In this document: piece by piece, positions 26,901 to 34,906 of the stretch
Layout: every line of letters begins with the position of its first letter
How positions within the stretch are numbered: position 1 is the stretch's first letter
NCBI RefSeq assembly: GCF_014639155.1
Contig: NZ_BMFT01000001.1
Location: forward strand, 1,550,001 to 1,614,000
DNA length: 64,000 nucleotides
Direction: 5' to 3'
Origin: Paenibacillus segetis
Lineage (GTDB): Bacteria > Bacillota > Bacilli > Paenibacillales > Paenibacillaceae
The notes under the pieces: model-generated
Database searches by the model: none
What the model saw: the letters and a program-made list of their open reading frames with translations, nothing else
Told to the model about the DNA's origin: nothing
Made by a program: the position numbers and the translations under genes

Positions 26901-27907
26901 CAAATTCAACAGTGATTGATGATAAGGTCATCATAGAGTTTAAAAATGAAGATATAACGGTACAAATTCCTGGAAGTATTTATAAGCAACTTCAAAGTTT
27001 ATTCACTGCGGATGAACTGAAAGATGCAACAATTTCTTTCCAAATGGTGCCTTCGTCCATCACGGATCGTCTTGCTCTGCTAGATAGAATAACAGCTAAT
27101 AACAGAGCTGATGTGACGGCAGCAGGAGACATCATAGATTTCTCGATATCGATCATAAGTAAAGACGGCAAAGAAATAAAGCTGACTCAATTTGAAAAGC
27201 CCATCATCATTACTCTGAAAGTAGATGCTGATACAAACAAAGAACTGATGGGTATGTACAGCATTGCTGATAATGGCACATTAGAGTATGTCGGTGGAAA
27301 ACTTGTAGATGGTAAAATGGTTGCCCAAATCAGTCACTTTAGTAAATATGGAGTTCTAAGCTATGACAAATCTTTTATTGATGTAAACGAGAAGCATTGG
27401 GCAGTGCAAATCATTAAGCAATTGGCAGCAAAACATATTATCGAGGGTGTGAGTGACACTAAATTTGCACCTGATAGGTTCATCACTCGTGCAGAATTCG
27501 CAGCTCTGATTGTCCGTGCACTGGATATCGAAGCCAAAGGCAAAGCGCAATTTAGCGATGTGGGGGCCTCAGATTGGTATTCAAGCGCCATCGCTGCAGT
27601 TAGTGAAGTTGGTATTGTAAATGGACGAAGCACTTCGAAGTTCGACCCGAACGCTACCATCACTCGTGAAGAAATGGCAGTCATTCTGGTACGCGCTTAC
27701 GAGTACAGCAAAGGGGAAAAGGCTTCTGCAGAAATTGTAAATGTCTTTGCCGATCAAGCTAATGTAAGCTCTTGGGCACAAGATGCCGTAGTAACTGCAC
27801 ACTCGCTTGGTTTGATTCATGAGCTCACAAACAATCAATTTGCTCCAAAAGATAAAACAACACGTGCGGAAAGTGCACAAGCGATCTCTAAGTTAATTGC
27901 CGAATAA
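23945..27907 (+). CDS. SLH-anchored GH5 endoglucanase with CBM17/28-type modules
   Basis: This 1320-residue surface enzyme has: signal peptide (1-30); GH5 catalytic domain (about 50-385) with acid/base Glu187 in YELANEP and nucleophile Glu297 in FSTEWGTS; two tandem CBM17/28-type modules (about 394-564 and 570-752); two fibronectin type III domains (about 752-838 and 842-928); an Asn/Ser-rich linker; a beta-rich domain; and three SLH domains (about 1145-1320) that bind the cell wall. The GH5-CBM17-CBM28 order is that of Bacillus alkaline cellulases, acting on beta-1,4-glucan. The GTG at 23945 follows TGGGAGG. Divergent LacI and two operators suggest sugar-induced expression. Confidence 0.95.
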   Translation: MKNKIKIRMAAIIMTITLLSSLVPIRLGATAEPIDSNLIVQTAIKPSIGGALQIIDHNGQKTLGDQNGIPIQLRGMSTHGLQWFPEIINDNAFAALANDWNANVIRLAMYVGENGYGTEANKAIHKQRVIQGINYAIANDLYVIVDWHVHAPGDPRAEIYSGAKEFFEEISGLYPNDEHIIYELANEPSSNNSDGPGITNDRAGWLAVKEYADPIVSMLRDPVNGNAQNNIIIVGTPNWSQRPDLAADDPINSHNIMYTVHFYTGTHMPATDSTDRTNAMSNVRYALDKGVAVFSTEWGTSQASGDGGPYLDEADKWLDFLNENNISWVNWSLTNKNETSAAFMPLELGKQNATSLDPGSDQVWSLPELSVSGEYVRARIKGIPYEPIDRNKYSQVLWDFNDGTTQGFGVNGDSPNKESITLSNVADALQITGLNTSNDISEGNYWANIRLSADSWGKSANILGTEQLSMDVIVDAKTTVSIAAIPQGPSASWANPTRAIQVTEEDFIPYGDKFKAVLTITADDSPSLETIAMNADNNIMTNLILFIGAADANVISLDNITVTGTKVEIPVIHDPKGTAILPSNFEDNTRQGWDWNPESAVKSALTIKEIQGTKVLSWEVAYPDVKPSDGWASAPRLELYKEGLIRGDSDYVMFDLYIEPQRASSGSLAINLVFQPPTGGFWQQVPGSYNVDFENLNSASATDEVYHYNVSFNLRDLTGITDDTELRNMILIFADVESDFVGRLSIDNVRFTPGLVATAGDGLVNLEWEPVSQAEYYNVERSTTSGGSFSTVASAVYGTNYVDTDVINNTTYYYVVTAVDRDGGTYSYRERAATPGAILPIPAIPNGLSAQAGDSHVTLTWGTVPGAKYYNVKRSTNSSGPYTNVAAVTSGTSYTDNGLTNGTTYYYVVSAGNESGESANSAEKQAKPYKVSSDTDNNTNNNNSSTSNGGGSVPPSNGAITLPVVDQDGKIVVLVAKGATKVVLPANSTVIDDKVIIEFKNEDITVQIPGSIYKQLQSLFTADELKDATISFQMVPSSITDRLALLDRITANNRADVTAAGDIIDFSISIISKDGKEIKLTQFEKPIIITLKVDADTNKELMGMYSIADNGTLEYVGGKLVDGKMVAQISHFSKYGVLSYDKSFIDVNEKHWAVQIIKQLAAKHIIEGVSDTKFAPDRFITRAEFAALIVRALDIEAKGKAQFSDVGASDWYSSAIAAVSEVGIVNGRSTSKFDPNATITREEMAVILVRAYEYSKGEKASAEIVNVFADQANVSSWAQDAVVTAHSLGLIHELTNNQFAPKDKTTRAESAQAISKLIAE

Positions 27908-28277
27908 GTTATCGTAAGTTCCGCTGGCTGTTGGGGGACTTCATCTTGAATAAATACTCCAACAGTCGGTACTTAAAGCATAATAGATCATGTTCAATGG
28001 CCTTCCTTTAGTATCAGGAGCTGGTTGTTTAATTTATTTTCATGGAGGAGTTTTTACGATAAAAGAAGCACCAAAGACAGAACACTGAGTCCATCAAGAA
28101 ATATGGAATTTGAGGCTAAGTTCAATGAAACACGTCTATTCTGACGTGTTTTTTCATTTACGTTATTCTCATGGAGTTAGGCTTTGTTTTATGCGGAAAA
28201 ATCTCCTGAGCGCTTTAGGATTATTTAATAACTTTCCATTTATACTGTGATCAGACAGAACGGAAAGGGGTTCTAAC
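27908..28277. other. Intergenic gap between cellulase and ABC permease
   Basis: CTGTTGG and CCAACAG could form a long-loop hairpin soon after the cellulase stop. AAACACGT (28128-28135) and ACGTGTTT (28144-28151) followed by T residues are a clear terminator. GGAGGAG near 28043 has no good start codon after it. The last 60 bp should hold the permease promoter; TATACT near 28242 is a candidate -10 box. Confidence 0.6.
28128..28155 (+). terminator. Rho-independent terminator
   Basis: AAACACGT (28128-28135) and ACGTGTTT (28144-28151) form an 8-bp perfect stem with an 8-nt loop and a T tract. It lies about 220 bp after the cellulase stop. Confidence 0.8.
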
Positions 28278-30644
28278 GTGTTTCTGAAAATACTAAAAAA
28301 AGATCTTAAGCGCAAAAAAGTGATGAATATCGTGTTGTTTGTTCTAATTACTCTAGCAGCTACGCTTGTTGCGAGTAGCACTAATCTGATGGTGTCCACA
28401 ACAACCGCCGTATCCAGTTTTATTAGTCAAAGTAAGGTCGCAGATTTCAGCTTTACTATCTACAATACCCCAGAGAATAACAAACGGATAGAAGATTGGA
28501 TCAATAGTACACCGATGATCGAAAAGTACTATGCTGATAACCTGATCAACGTACCCTCAAGCGATATCACGGTTCCGAGGGGAAGGAATAACATACCTGG
28601 GAATACAGTGATTGTGCTACTATCCACCCTACCACGGGATATCAATCTTGTGTTTGGACAGAACAATGAAAGTTTTACATTACAAGACGAAGAAATAGCT
28701 TTACCTATCAACATCAAGAATAGTACTGGAATTCAGCTCGGGGAGCAGCTTACGGTCAATCTTGGCGGCGTCTCAAAAACCTTCACTGTGAAAGAATTTT
28801 TTAAAGATGCTTTTATGGGGTCCGATTTATTCTCCAACAAGAGGCTAATCTTATCGCAGCATGATTTTGAAATATTTAAGCAAAGTGTACCTGAGGAAAC
28901 CTATACGAAAGTATGGAGCTTCGTCAAAAAAGCTGAGGTTGATTTTAATGAGAAGAATATGGCCACAGAATTTTCGCGGTCGAATATTCTTAGTACCTTT
29001 GAAATTGACAAGACGTTAGTTGAATCGTCGTTTATGACAGACCGTATCATGTCAGCCATGTTATTTGTTGTTAGCTTGTTCTTGATCTTTATCGCTTTTC
29101 TGACCTTAAGATTTACAATCGTGTCCACACTGCAAGATGACTACAAGGAAATCGGCGTCATGAAAGCCATTGGCTTTACGAATGCCAGTATCCGAAGATT
29201 ATATTTGACGAAATATTTGGGGATATCGCTTGTTGGTGGCGTTGTTGGACTAGGAATTAGTATCCCACTTACAAACATCATGACGCAGAGGGTATCTGAA
29301 TATATCATTGTGCCAAGTGGAAACACCAGCATCATTGTAGCCATTCTAAGTGCACTCGCTATTGTGGTCATTACATTATTATTCTGTTCCCTATGTATGC
29401 GGAAGATTAATAAAGCTTCTGCGATTGATGCGATTAGGCAAGGACATACCGGTGAGCGATTTAAGTCCTCGGGGAGAATATCATTACACAAGAGTAAAGT
29501 TCTTCCCACAACCTTGTTCTTGGCGATTAGTGACGTGATCAACCGCCTTAAAGGATATACAACATTAATTCTGACCTTTGTATTAAGTACAGCAATTATT
29601 CTCATTCCGATCAATTTGACCAACACCATCGTAACACCGAAATTTATTAGCTATTTTGGAGTAACGGAAGCTGACTTCTACACCAAACAAGTGGTTACAG
29701 AGAGTACGACATCGGAGATATTAACCGAGTTGGAACGGATAGATCAAGATTTAAGAGGGAAGGGTTTTGACGTTTCCCTATCCGTTGATTCCGTCATCAA
29801 CACGAAATATATTTCCGATGATGGTAAGGACAATTTGCGAATGATGGGGATGAAGAACGAGTCATCTACAGATCAATTATTTGATTACTTAGATGGAGTT
29901 GGACCCAAGCTGAAGAACGAAATAGCGATTACAGGCGTGATGTCCAAAATTTACAATAAACAAATTGGCGATAGCATTCAGTTTGAGATTGATGAACAGC
30001 AGCAAACCTTCCTTATCTCTGGCATATTCCAGACGATTTCGAATGGCGGATACATGGTGCGATTGGCAGATGATTATAAACCAATCAAAGCTGCAGCCTA
30101 TCAAATGAACGGAACCATACATGCTCCGGATCAAGACAAACCACAGATTCTAAAGGATATGAAGGAACAGTTCCGTAATCTCGATATCAAGAGTGCACTG
30201 GATATACAAAGTGATATGACCGGAGGGTTCATAGATCAGCTTAAAATGGTCATCGCGATTATCATTGCCGTTGTGAGCCTCATTACATTCTTCATCACCA
30301 GTCTATTTGTTAGACTCTTAATTACGAAGGAAGTTCAAGGCATTGCAATAATGAAGAGTCTCGGTTTTACCAATGGAATGATCAGGTTATGGCAGACGTT
30401 ACGTATTATGATTCTGCTTGTTGCTTCTATTATATTAGGTGTATTCGTCGCTAATGTTCTCGGCGAACGACTGGTAGGGATACTATTCAGAATGTTTGGT
30501 TTAACGAAGCTAAGCTTCAATATTGTACCCTTACAGGTTTATGTTTGGTGTCCACTCATCATTCTTATGGTCGTATTGCTCGCAGTGTATACGAGTTGCA
30601 GACAAATCAAGAAGATTCAAGTGTGGAATATGAATGAAGAATAA
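28278..30644 (+). CDS. ABC transporter permease, FtsX/MacB family (Bce-like)
   Basis: The 788-residue protein has two FtsX-type units. An N-terminal helix precedes an outer domain and three helices ending in DYKEIGVMKAIGFTNASIRRLY; a further helix near 430 precedes a second outer domain and a C-terminal unit with ITKEVQGIAIMKSLGFTNGM. It forms a transporter with the ATPase encoded 38 bp downstream, probably acting on membrane-active antibiotics or peptides. A GTG start follows AAAGGGG. It leads an operon permease-ATPase-regulator-kinase, while classical bceAB operons put the regulator genes first. The duplicated architecture is that of MacB/LolC-type permeases. Confidence 0.9.
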   Translation: MFLKILKKDLKRKKVMNIVLFVLITLAATLVASSTNLMVSTTTAVSSFISQSKVADFSFTIYNTPENNKRIEDWINSTPMIEKYYADNLINVPSSDITVPRGRNNIPGNTVIVLLSTLPRDINLVFGQNNESFTLQDEEIALPINIKNSTGIQLGEQLTVNLGGVSKTFTVKEFFKDAFMGSDLFSNKRLILSQHDFEIFKQSVPEETYTKVWSFVKKAEVDFNEKNMATEFSRSNILSTFEIDKTLVESSFMTDRIMSAMLFVVSLFLIFIAFLTLRFTIVSTLQDDYKEIGVMKAIGFTNASIRRLYLTKYLGISLVGGVVGLGISIPLTNIMTQRVSEYIIVPSGNTSIIVAILSALAIVVITLLFCSLCMRKINKASAIDAIRQGHTGERFKSSGRISLHKSKVLPTTLFLAISDVINRLKGYTTLILTFVLSTAIILIPINLTNTIVTPKFISYFGVTEADFYTKQVVTESTTSEILTELERIDQDLRGKGFDVSLSVDSVINTKYISDDGKDNLRMMGMKNESSTDQLFDYLDGVGPKLKNEIAITGVMSKIYNKQIGDSIQFEIDEQQQTFLISGIFQTISNGGYMVRLADDYKPIKAAAYQMNGTIHAPDQDKPQILKDMKEQFRNLDIKSALDIQSDMTGGFIDQLKMVIAIIIAVVSLITFFITSLFVRLLITKEVQGIAIMKSLGFTNGMIRLWQTLRIMILLVASIILGVFVANVLGERLVGILFRMFGLTKLSFNIVPLQVYVWCPLIILMVVLLAVYTSCRQIKKIQVWNMNEE

Positions 30645-30682
30645 GCGAGGAAATGATCAATTTAATTGGGGGGAATAAAGTC

Positions 30683-31459
30683 ATGACTACCGTATTAAAG
30701 GTTAGAGATTTATGCAAAACGTATATCGTGAATAAACAACAAAATAATGTATTGAAAAATATAAGTTTCACCCTGAACGAAGGAGAATTTGTCTCAATCA
30801 TGGGACCGTCGGGTTCAGGGAAATCTACTTTACTGTACACGGTAAGCGGGATGGATCGGTTAACTGCTGGAGAGGTCGAATTTGATGGAATCAGCCTTTC
30901 CGGGCTTTCGGAGAAGCAAATTGCCGAGGTGAGACTTCATAAGATGGGGTTCATCTTTCAACAGATGCATATGCTCAAAAATCTATCGATTTATGATAAT
31001 ATCATTCTATCGGGCTTCCAAGCTTTGAAAAGTAACGGCAATAAACGCACTCGTAGCGATGTGAATGGGTATGCCGATAAACTGATGAAGAAGTTAGGTA
31101 TCGTTGAAACGGCCACTCATGATATAACGGAAGTATCGGGAGGACAGCTGCAAAGAGCTTGTATCTGCCGTGCATTAATTAATCAGCCCAAAATGCTGTT
31201 TGCTGATGAGCCTACGGGTGCACTAAATTCGAAGGCAGCCAAAGAAGTAATGTCAGAGCTTTGTCAGATAAATGAGGACGGGACTACAATTATGATTGTC
31301 ACTCATGATGTTAAAGTAGCCGCGCAAAGCGACAAAGTCATGTATATGGTAGACGGCAATATTCAGGGTGAACTGAAATTAGGAAAATTTTCGGATGAGA
31401 ATGGACTCAGAGAACGAGAAAGAAGCTTAAATCGTTGGCTAATGGATATGGGCTGGTAG
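30683..31459 (+). CDS. ABC transporter ATP-binding protein (Bce-like)
   Basis: This 258-residue ATPase shows Walker A GPSGSGKST, Q-loop GFIFQQMHML, signature EVSGGQLQRACICRAL, Walker [14 protein letters not shown] and H-loop VTHD. It belongs to the LolD/MacB/BceA group. GGGGGG lies about 8 nt before ATG 30683; the in-frame ATG at 30653 precedes that site and was rejected. It follows its permease and precedes a response regulator by 14 nt, so the four genes form one operon. Confidence 0.93.
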   Translation: MTTVLKVRDLCKTYIVNKQQNNVLKNISFTLNEGEFVSIMGPSGSGKSTLLYTVSGMDRLTAGEVEFDGISLSGLSEKQIAEVRLHKMGFIFQQMHMLKNLSIYDNIILSGFQALKSNGNKRTRSDVNGYADKLMKKLGIVETATHDITEVSGGQLQRACICRALINQPKMLFADEPTGALNSKAAKEVMSELCQINEDGTTIMIVTHDVKVAAQSDKVMYMVDGNIQGELKLGKFSDENGLRERERSLNRWLMDMGW

Positions 31460-31473
31460 AAGGATGGGATCAA

Positions 31474-32154
31474 GTGGTAGATATACTAATCATAGAGGAC
31501 AATGTGGAGCTTGCTACGCTTATTTCAGATTTCTTATTGAATGAGGGATACTCGGTATTTGTGACTTCGAGCGGGGAAGAGGGACTTCTATATCTTGAAG
31601 AGAATACGGTGAAGCTCCTATTGCTCGATATCATGCTGCCCGAGCTTGATGGATTTTCAGTCTGTAGAACCATAAGGGAGAAGCACAATCTACCCATCAT
31701 TATCATGAGTGCTAGAAACGGCGACGATAACAAGATTATTGGTCTTGAGCTCGGTGCAGATGACTATATGGAGAAGCCTTTTACTGTAAATCTATTAACT
31801 GCCAAAGTAAAATCGCATCTACGTCGCAGCTATGACATGGTTGAGAACAAACAGTTACTATCAGACGGCGATCTTACGATTAATCGAGCTTCGATGACGG
31901 TCTACCTCAAAGATGAGCCGATTGTAATGACATCAAAGGAATATGAACTATTAGTATTGTTAATGGAGAATAAGGGGAAAGCCCTTCGAAAAGAATGGCT
32001 GTTTGAGACCATATGGGGGGTTGATAGCTTCAGCGAGCTGTCAACCCTTACGGTTCATATTAATAAGTTACGTGAGAAAATAGAGAACAATCCCAAACAA
32101 CCAAAGCGTATCGTCACGGTATGGGGAGTAGGGTATAAGTATGAAGCAGTTTAA
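31474..32154 (+). CDS. Response regulator, OmpR/PhoB family
   Basis: The receiver has IIEDNVELATLI, the phospho-acceptor Asp in LLLLDIMLPELDGF, IIMSARNGD (Ser in place of the switch Thr) and DDYMEKPF. The DNA-binding winged helix has PIVMTSKEYELLVLLMENKG, LTVHINKLREKIE and VTVWGVGYKYE. GTG 31474 is chosen because AAGGAT lies about 9 nt upstream and the protein then begins directly at strand 1; the longer frame from 31435 runs into the ATPase gene. It overlaps the kinase gene by 14 bp. Its target is probably its own operon. Confidence 0.93.
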   Translation: MVDILIIEDNVELATLISDFLLNEGYSVFVTSSGEEGLLYLEENTVKLLLLDIMLPELDGFSVCRTIREKHNLPIIIMSARNGDDNKIIGLELGADDYMEKPFTVNLLTAKVKSHLRRSYDMVENKQLLSDGDLTINRASMTVYLKDEPIVMTSKEYELLVLLMENKGKALRKEWLFETIWGVDSFSELSTLTVHINKLREKIENNPKQPKRIVTVWGVGYKYEAV

Positions 32155-33421
32155 TCGCTTAATCTTATCAGTTATTGTGATTGGAATAGCGATCGTGATC
32201 ACTTTTTCATATGTGGCTTATTATGGCGACAATGCGGAGGTTAATAAAGGATATATAATTGAAGCAAATCGAATCGCTAATGAGATGAACCATGGAGTGC
32301 TACTAACAGACATTGATCTCGACAAAGCTACTTCTATTCAATCCATCGATTGGATTGAGGCTGACGCTCAGCCACTTCAAATGGACCATTTTTTTAATGG
32401 TGTAGGTGTTCAAAGTGAAGAAAGTTTCCTGATCAAGCCCATCTATCAGGGTCAGAATCTATCAGGATATCTACGGCTTACCTATCATGTACAAAATCAG
32501 ATCAGATCGATGATCATGACCATAGATATTATTTTACTTATAACGTTAATTGCAGTCGTGCTCATGTTGCTATATCTTAAACGGCAGATTATCAAACCAT
32601 TTCATTTGATTCAGGATCTACCAGTTGAGTTATCCAAAGGACATCTGAAGCAAGGCTTGAAGGAGAACAAAAGTCGGTTCTTCGGCAAGTTTATTTGGGG
32701 ACTTGATCTGCTCAGAGAGACGTTAGAGTCTCAGAAACAGACCAATTTACGGCTTGAAAAAGATAGACAGACACTCATCGCCTCATTATCACATGAGCTT
32801 AAAACCCCGGTTTCGGCTATCAAATTATACTCTGCTGCCTTATACGATAACCTATATGAAAGCGAAGAGAAGCGGAAGGAATGTGCGAAGCTAATTGAAC
32901 AAAAAGCTGAACATATCGAGAAGTTAATTGGCGATATCATCAATACATCTACTTCCTCCCTAAGTGATATGGAGATACAACATCGGGAATTTTATTTAAG
33001 GGATTGGGTTGAGAAGGTAACAAACAGTAATCAGGAGCGGCTTACGCTGCTGAAGATTAAATTTGAGATCGAGTCCTATCGAGACAAGCTGTTGCTAGGG
33101 GACCCTGATCGACTTGCCGAAGTATTCGATAATATCATCGACAACGCCATTAAATATGGGGATGGCAATTACATAAGGGTTTCCTTCTACGAAGAAGACT
33201 ACCGCCAACTCATCTCTATTCAGAACTCAGGCACACCTATCTCTCCAAATGAACTACCACATATGTTCACCAGCTTCTGGCGAGGCTCTAACTCGGAGCA
33301 CAAACCAGGCAACGGATTGGGATTATACATATGCAAGCAGCTTCTGAAGAAGATGGACGGCGACATATTTGTTGAAGCTGGGGAAGGGACGATGGGGGTT
33401 GTGTTGGTAGTGCGGGTGTAA
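32141..33421 (+). CDS. Sensor histidine kinase
   Basis: The 426-residue kinase has a membrane helix at 5-27, an outer loop of about 95 residues, a second helix (MTIDIILLITLIAVVLMLLY), a linker, the phospho-acceptor box ASLSHELKTPVSAIKLYSAAL and an ATPase domain with VFDNIIDNAIKYGDGN, ISIQNSGTPIS and PGNGLGLYICKQLL. The DxGxG box is replaced by QNSGTP, a known variant. It ends the permease-ATPase-regulator-kinase operon and probably senses transporter load or peptide. The outer loop is larger than that of the kinase at 17208-18245, so the two systems likely sense different cues. Confidence 0.92.
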   Translation: MKQFNRLILSVIVIGIAIVITFSYVAYYGDNAEVNKGYIIEANRIANEMNHGVLLTDIDLDKATSIQSIDWIEADAQPLQMDHFFNGVGVQSEESFLIKPIYQGQNLSGYLRLTYHVQNQIRSMIMTIDIILLITLIAVVLMLLYLKRQIIKPFHLIQDLPVELSKGHLKQGLKENKSRFFGKFIWGLDLLRETLESQKQTNLRLEKDRQTLIASLSHELKTPVSAIKLYSAALYDNLYESEEKRKECAKLIEQKAEHIEKLIGDIINTSTSSLSDMEIQHREFYLRDWVEKVTNSNQERLTLLKIKFEIESYRDKLLLGDPDRLAEVFDNIIDNAIKYGDGNYIRVSFYEEDYRQLISIQNSGTPISPNELPHMFTSFWRGSNSEHKPGNGLGLYICKQLLKKMDGDIFVEAGEGTMGVVLVVRV

Positions 33422-33455
33422 GTTGAAATTGATAGTAATACTGCTGCACACTAAA

Positions 33456-33495
33456 AAATAGTCGATATAAGCTTCGAAGCTTATATCGACTATTT
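33456..33495. terminator. Perfect 40-bp palindrome between convergent genes
   Basis: The sequence from AAATAGTCGATATAAG to its exact complement is a perfect palindrome centred at 33475/33476 (GCTTC-GAAGC). With A residues before it and T residues after it, it works as a bidirectional terminator for the kinase and aldolase genes. Confidence 0.85.
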
Positions 33496-33511
33496 GTGTA
33501 TTTACCCTATT

Positions 33512-34399
33512 TTATTTGATGGAGGCTTCATAAATGTCCTGAATGGATTTAGACAGCATTGCATTGAATTCATCGTCTGTTTGCCCAGCGGTTAGTCCTT
33601 GCGATAAGGCACGCGAGAAACTAGCGATCAATCCGTGGTTATGAGCCAGCTTTTCATTTGCTTCCGCTTGACTGTAGCCACCTGACAATGCCACAATCCG
33701 CACAACGTGTGGATCTTCCATTAAGTCGCTGTAGAAATTGTCTTCCGTTGGTATGGAGAGTTTCAGCATGACTTTTACGTCTTTACCAAGAGAGGATAAT
33801 TGAGCAGCAATTTCATTCTTTAATAGATGTTCCGCTGCTGCTTTATCTGCGCTGTAGATATCTACTTCCGGTTCGATAATCGGAACAAGTCCCATCTCTA
33901 CGATTTGGTTACCGATGGCAAACTGTTGCTCAACGACTTTTTTGATTCCGGTAGGATTGGCTTCCTTAATAAGTGAGCGCATTTTTGTTCCGAAGATATT
34001 GCGCTCAGCCGCCCGTTTCAGCAGGTCGTTTAAGCCAGGGATCGGTTTCATGATCTGAACACCATCTTCAAGATCAGCGAGTCCTTGATCGACTTTTAGA
34101 AAAGGGACAATCCCTTTCTTCTCCCAGAGATAATCGGCGGTAAATTGCCCGTCTATGAAACGATCCATCGTGTTCTCAAAAAGAATAGCACCTAAAATGT
34201 ACTCAGAGTCAAACGCGGGACTCTTAATAATGCGCGTTCTCATCTCGTGTACCAATGCATACATCTCTTCTTCATTGGAATAACTTTTTTCTTCAATGCC
34301 GTATTGGAGCAGAGCTTTAGGAGTACTTCCGCCGCTTTGGTCCAAGGCCGCTATAAAGCCCTTACCTGTTCGGATTCGATCCAATTGTTTTGTATTCAT
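33512..34399 (-). CDS. fda: Fructose-bisphosphate aldolase, class I
   Basis: The 295-residue protein matches the short bacterial class I aldolases, known from Staphylococcus. It shows [20 protein letters not shown], the FENTMDR segment, [11 protein letters not shown] (with Lys), [33 protein letters not shown] (candidate Schiff-base Lys) and [13 protein letters not shown]. It splits fructose-1,6-bisphosphate without metal. GGAGAA precedes the ATG. It is monocistronic. Many Bacilli also have the class II enzyme FbaA elsewhere; it is not in this window. Confidence 0.94.
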   Translation of the reverse strand: MNTKQLDRIRTGKGFIAALDQSGGSTPKALLQYGIEEKSYSNEEEMYALVHEMRTRIIKSPAFDSEYILGAILFENTMDRFIDGQFTADYLWEKKGIVPFLKVDQGLADLEDGVQIMKPIPGLNDLLKRAAERNIFGTKMRSLIKEANPTGIKKVVEQQFAIGNQIVEMGLVPIIEPEVDIYSADKAAAEHLLKNEIAAQLSSLGKDVKVMLKLSIPTEDNFYSDLMEDPHVVRIVALSGGYSQAEANEKLAHNHGLIASFSRALSQGLTAGQTDDEFNAMLSKSIQDIYEASIK

Positions 34400-34906
34400 G
34401 GATGGTTCTCCTTCCCATTTGTGGACTGAAAATTTTTCAATACTTTTCTATTATAGCACTTTTTATTGGCAGCATACCTTCTAGGTGCTAGGAAACAAAC
34501 TCATCCTGTTAATATTTGGATGTAACATCACGGGTAGATTTCAACTAACCTGAAATTGTTACTTGAGTTTTATTTTATTTATACAGAGGTAAAGGAAACT
34601 GTTTTGGGGTGCATGCATTCTGAAGAGGTTTATGAAGGATAAATATATTAACATAAAAATACATTTTGCAATATGACAAAACTAATGACAACTGTCACTA
34701 TGACGAGGGTATCTTTTTGCGTATAGTAGTTCATTAGTAAAGTTTTTTATAGTTGGAAATGTCGAAAAATATTAAGGGGAAATGTTGAGGTAAGAGCTGG
34801 TCCTGAACAAAGTTGTACTCGGAAAGAGTATTATCACGAATTTAAAAGGTCAGCTAGTTAAACAATCAACTAAACGGACACATGACCAATTGTAGGAGTG
34901 AATAAA
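34400..34906. other. Long leader region upstream of the Ig-like/SLH gene
   Basis: No gene was found in these 507 bp. It contains element E1 (34508-34550), shared with the gap before the next secreted-protein gene. The last 150 bp show GTCAGCTAGTTAAACAATC and AACTAAAC patches but no recognised riboswitch class. The fda promoter must lie at the left end; TATTATAG near 34450 is a weak match on either strand. Confidence 0.5.
34508..34550. repeat. Shared element E1 upstream of a secreted-protein gene
   Basis: GTTAATATTTG, then ATG, then CACGGGTAGATT, then CAACTAAC, match the element at 38040-38080 in the same order with only a few substitutions and one 1-nt gap. Both copies lie about 300-400 bp before a large secreted-protein gene on the + strand. 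Confidence 0.7.

Noticed and set aside
29141..29629. 162-residue - strand ORF
   Set aside because: It is antisense within the FtsX-type permease and is made of mirror-image hydrophobic codons.
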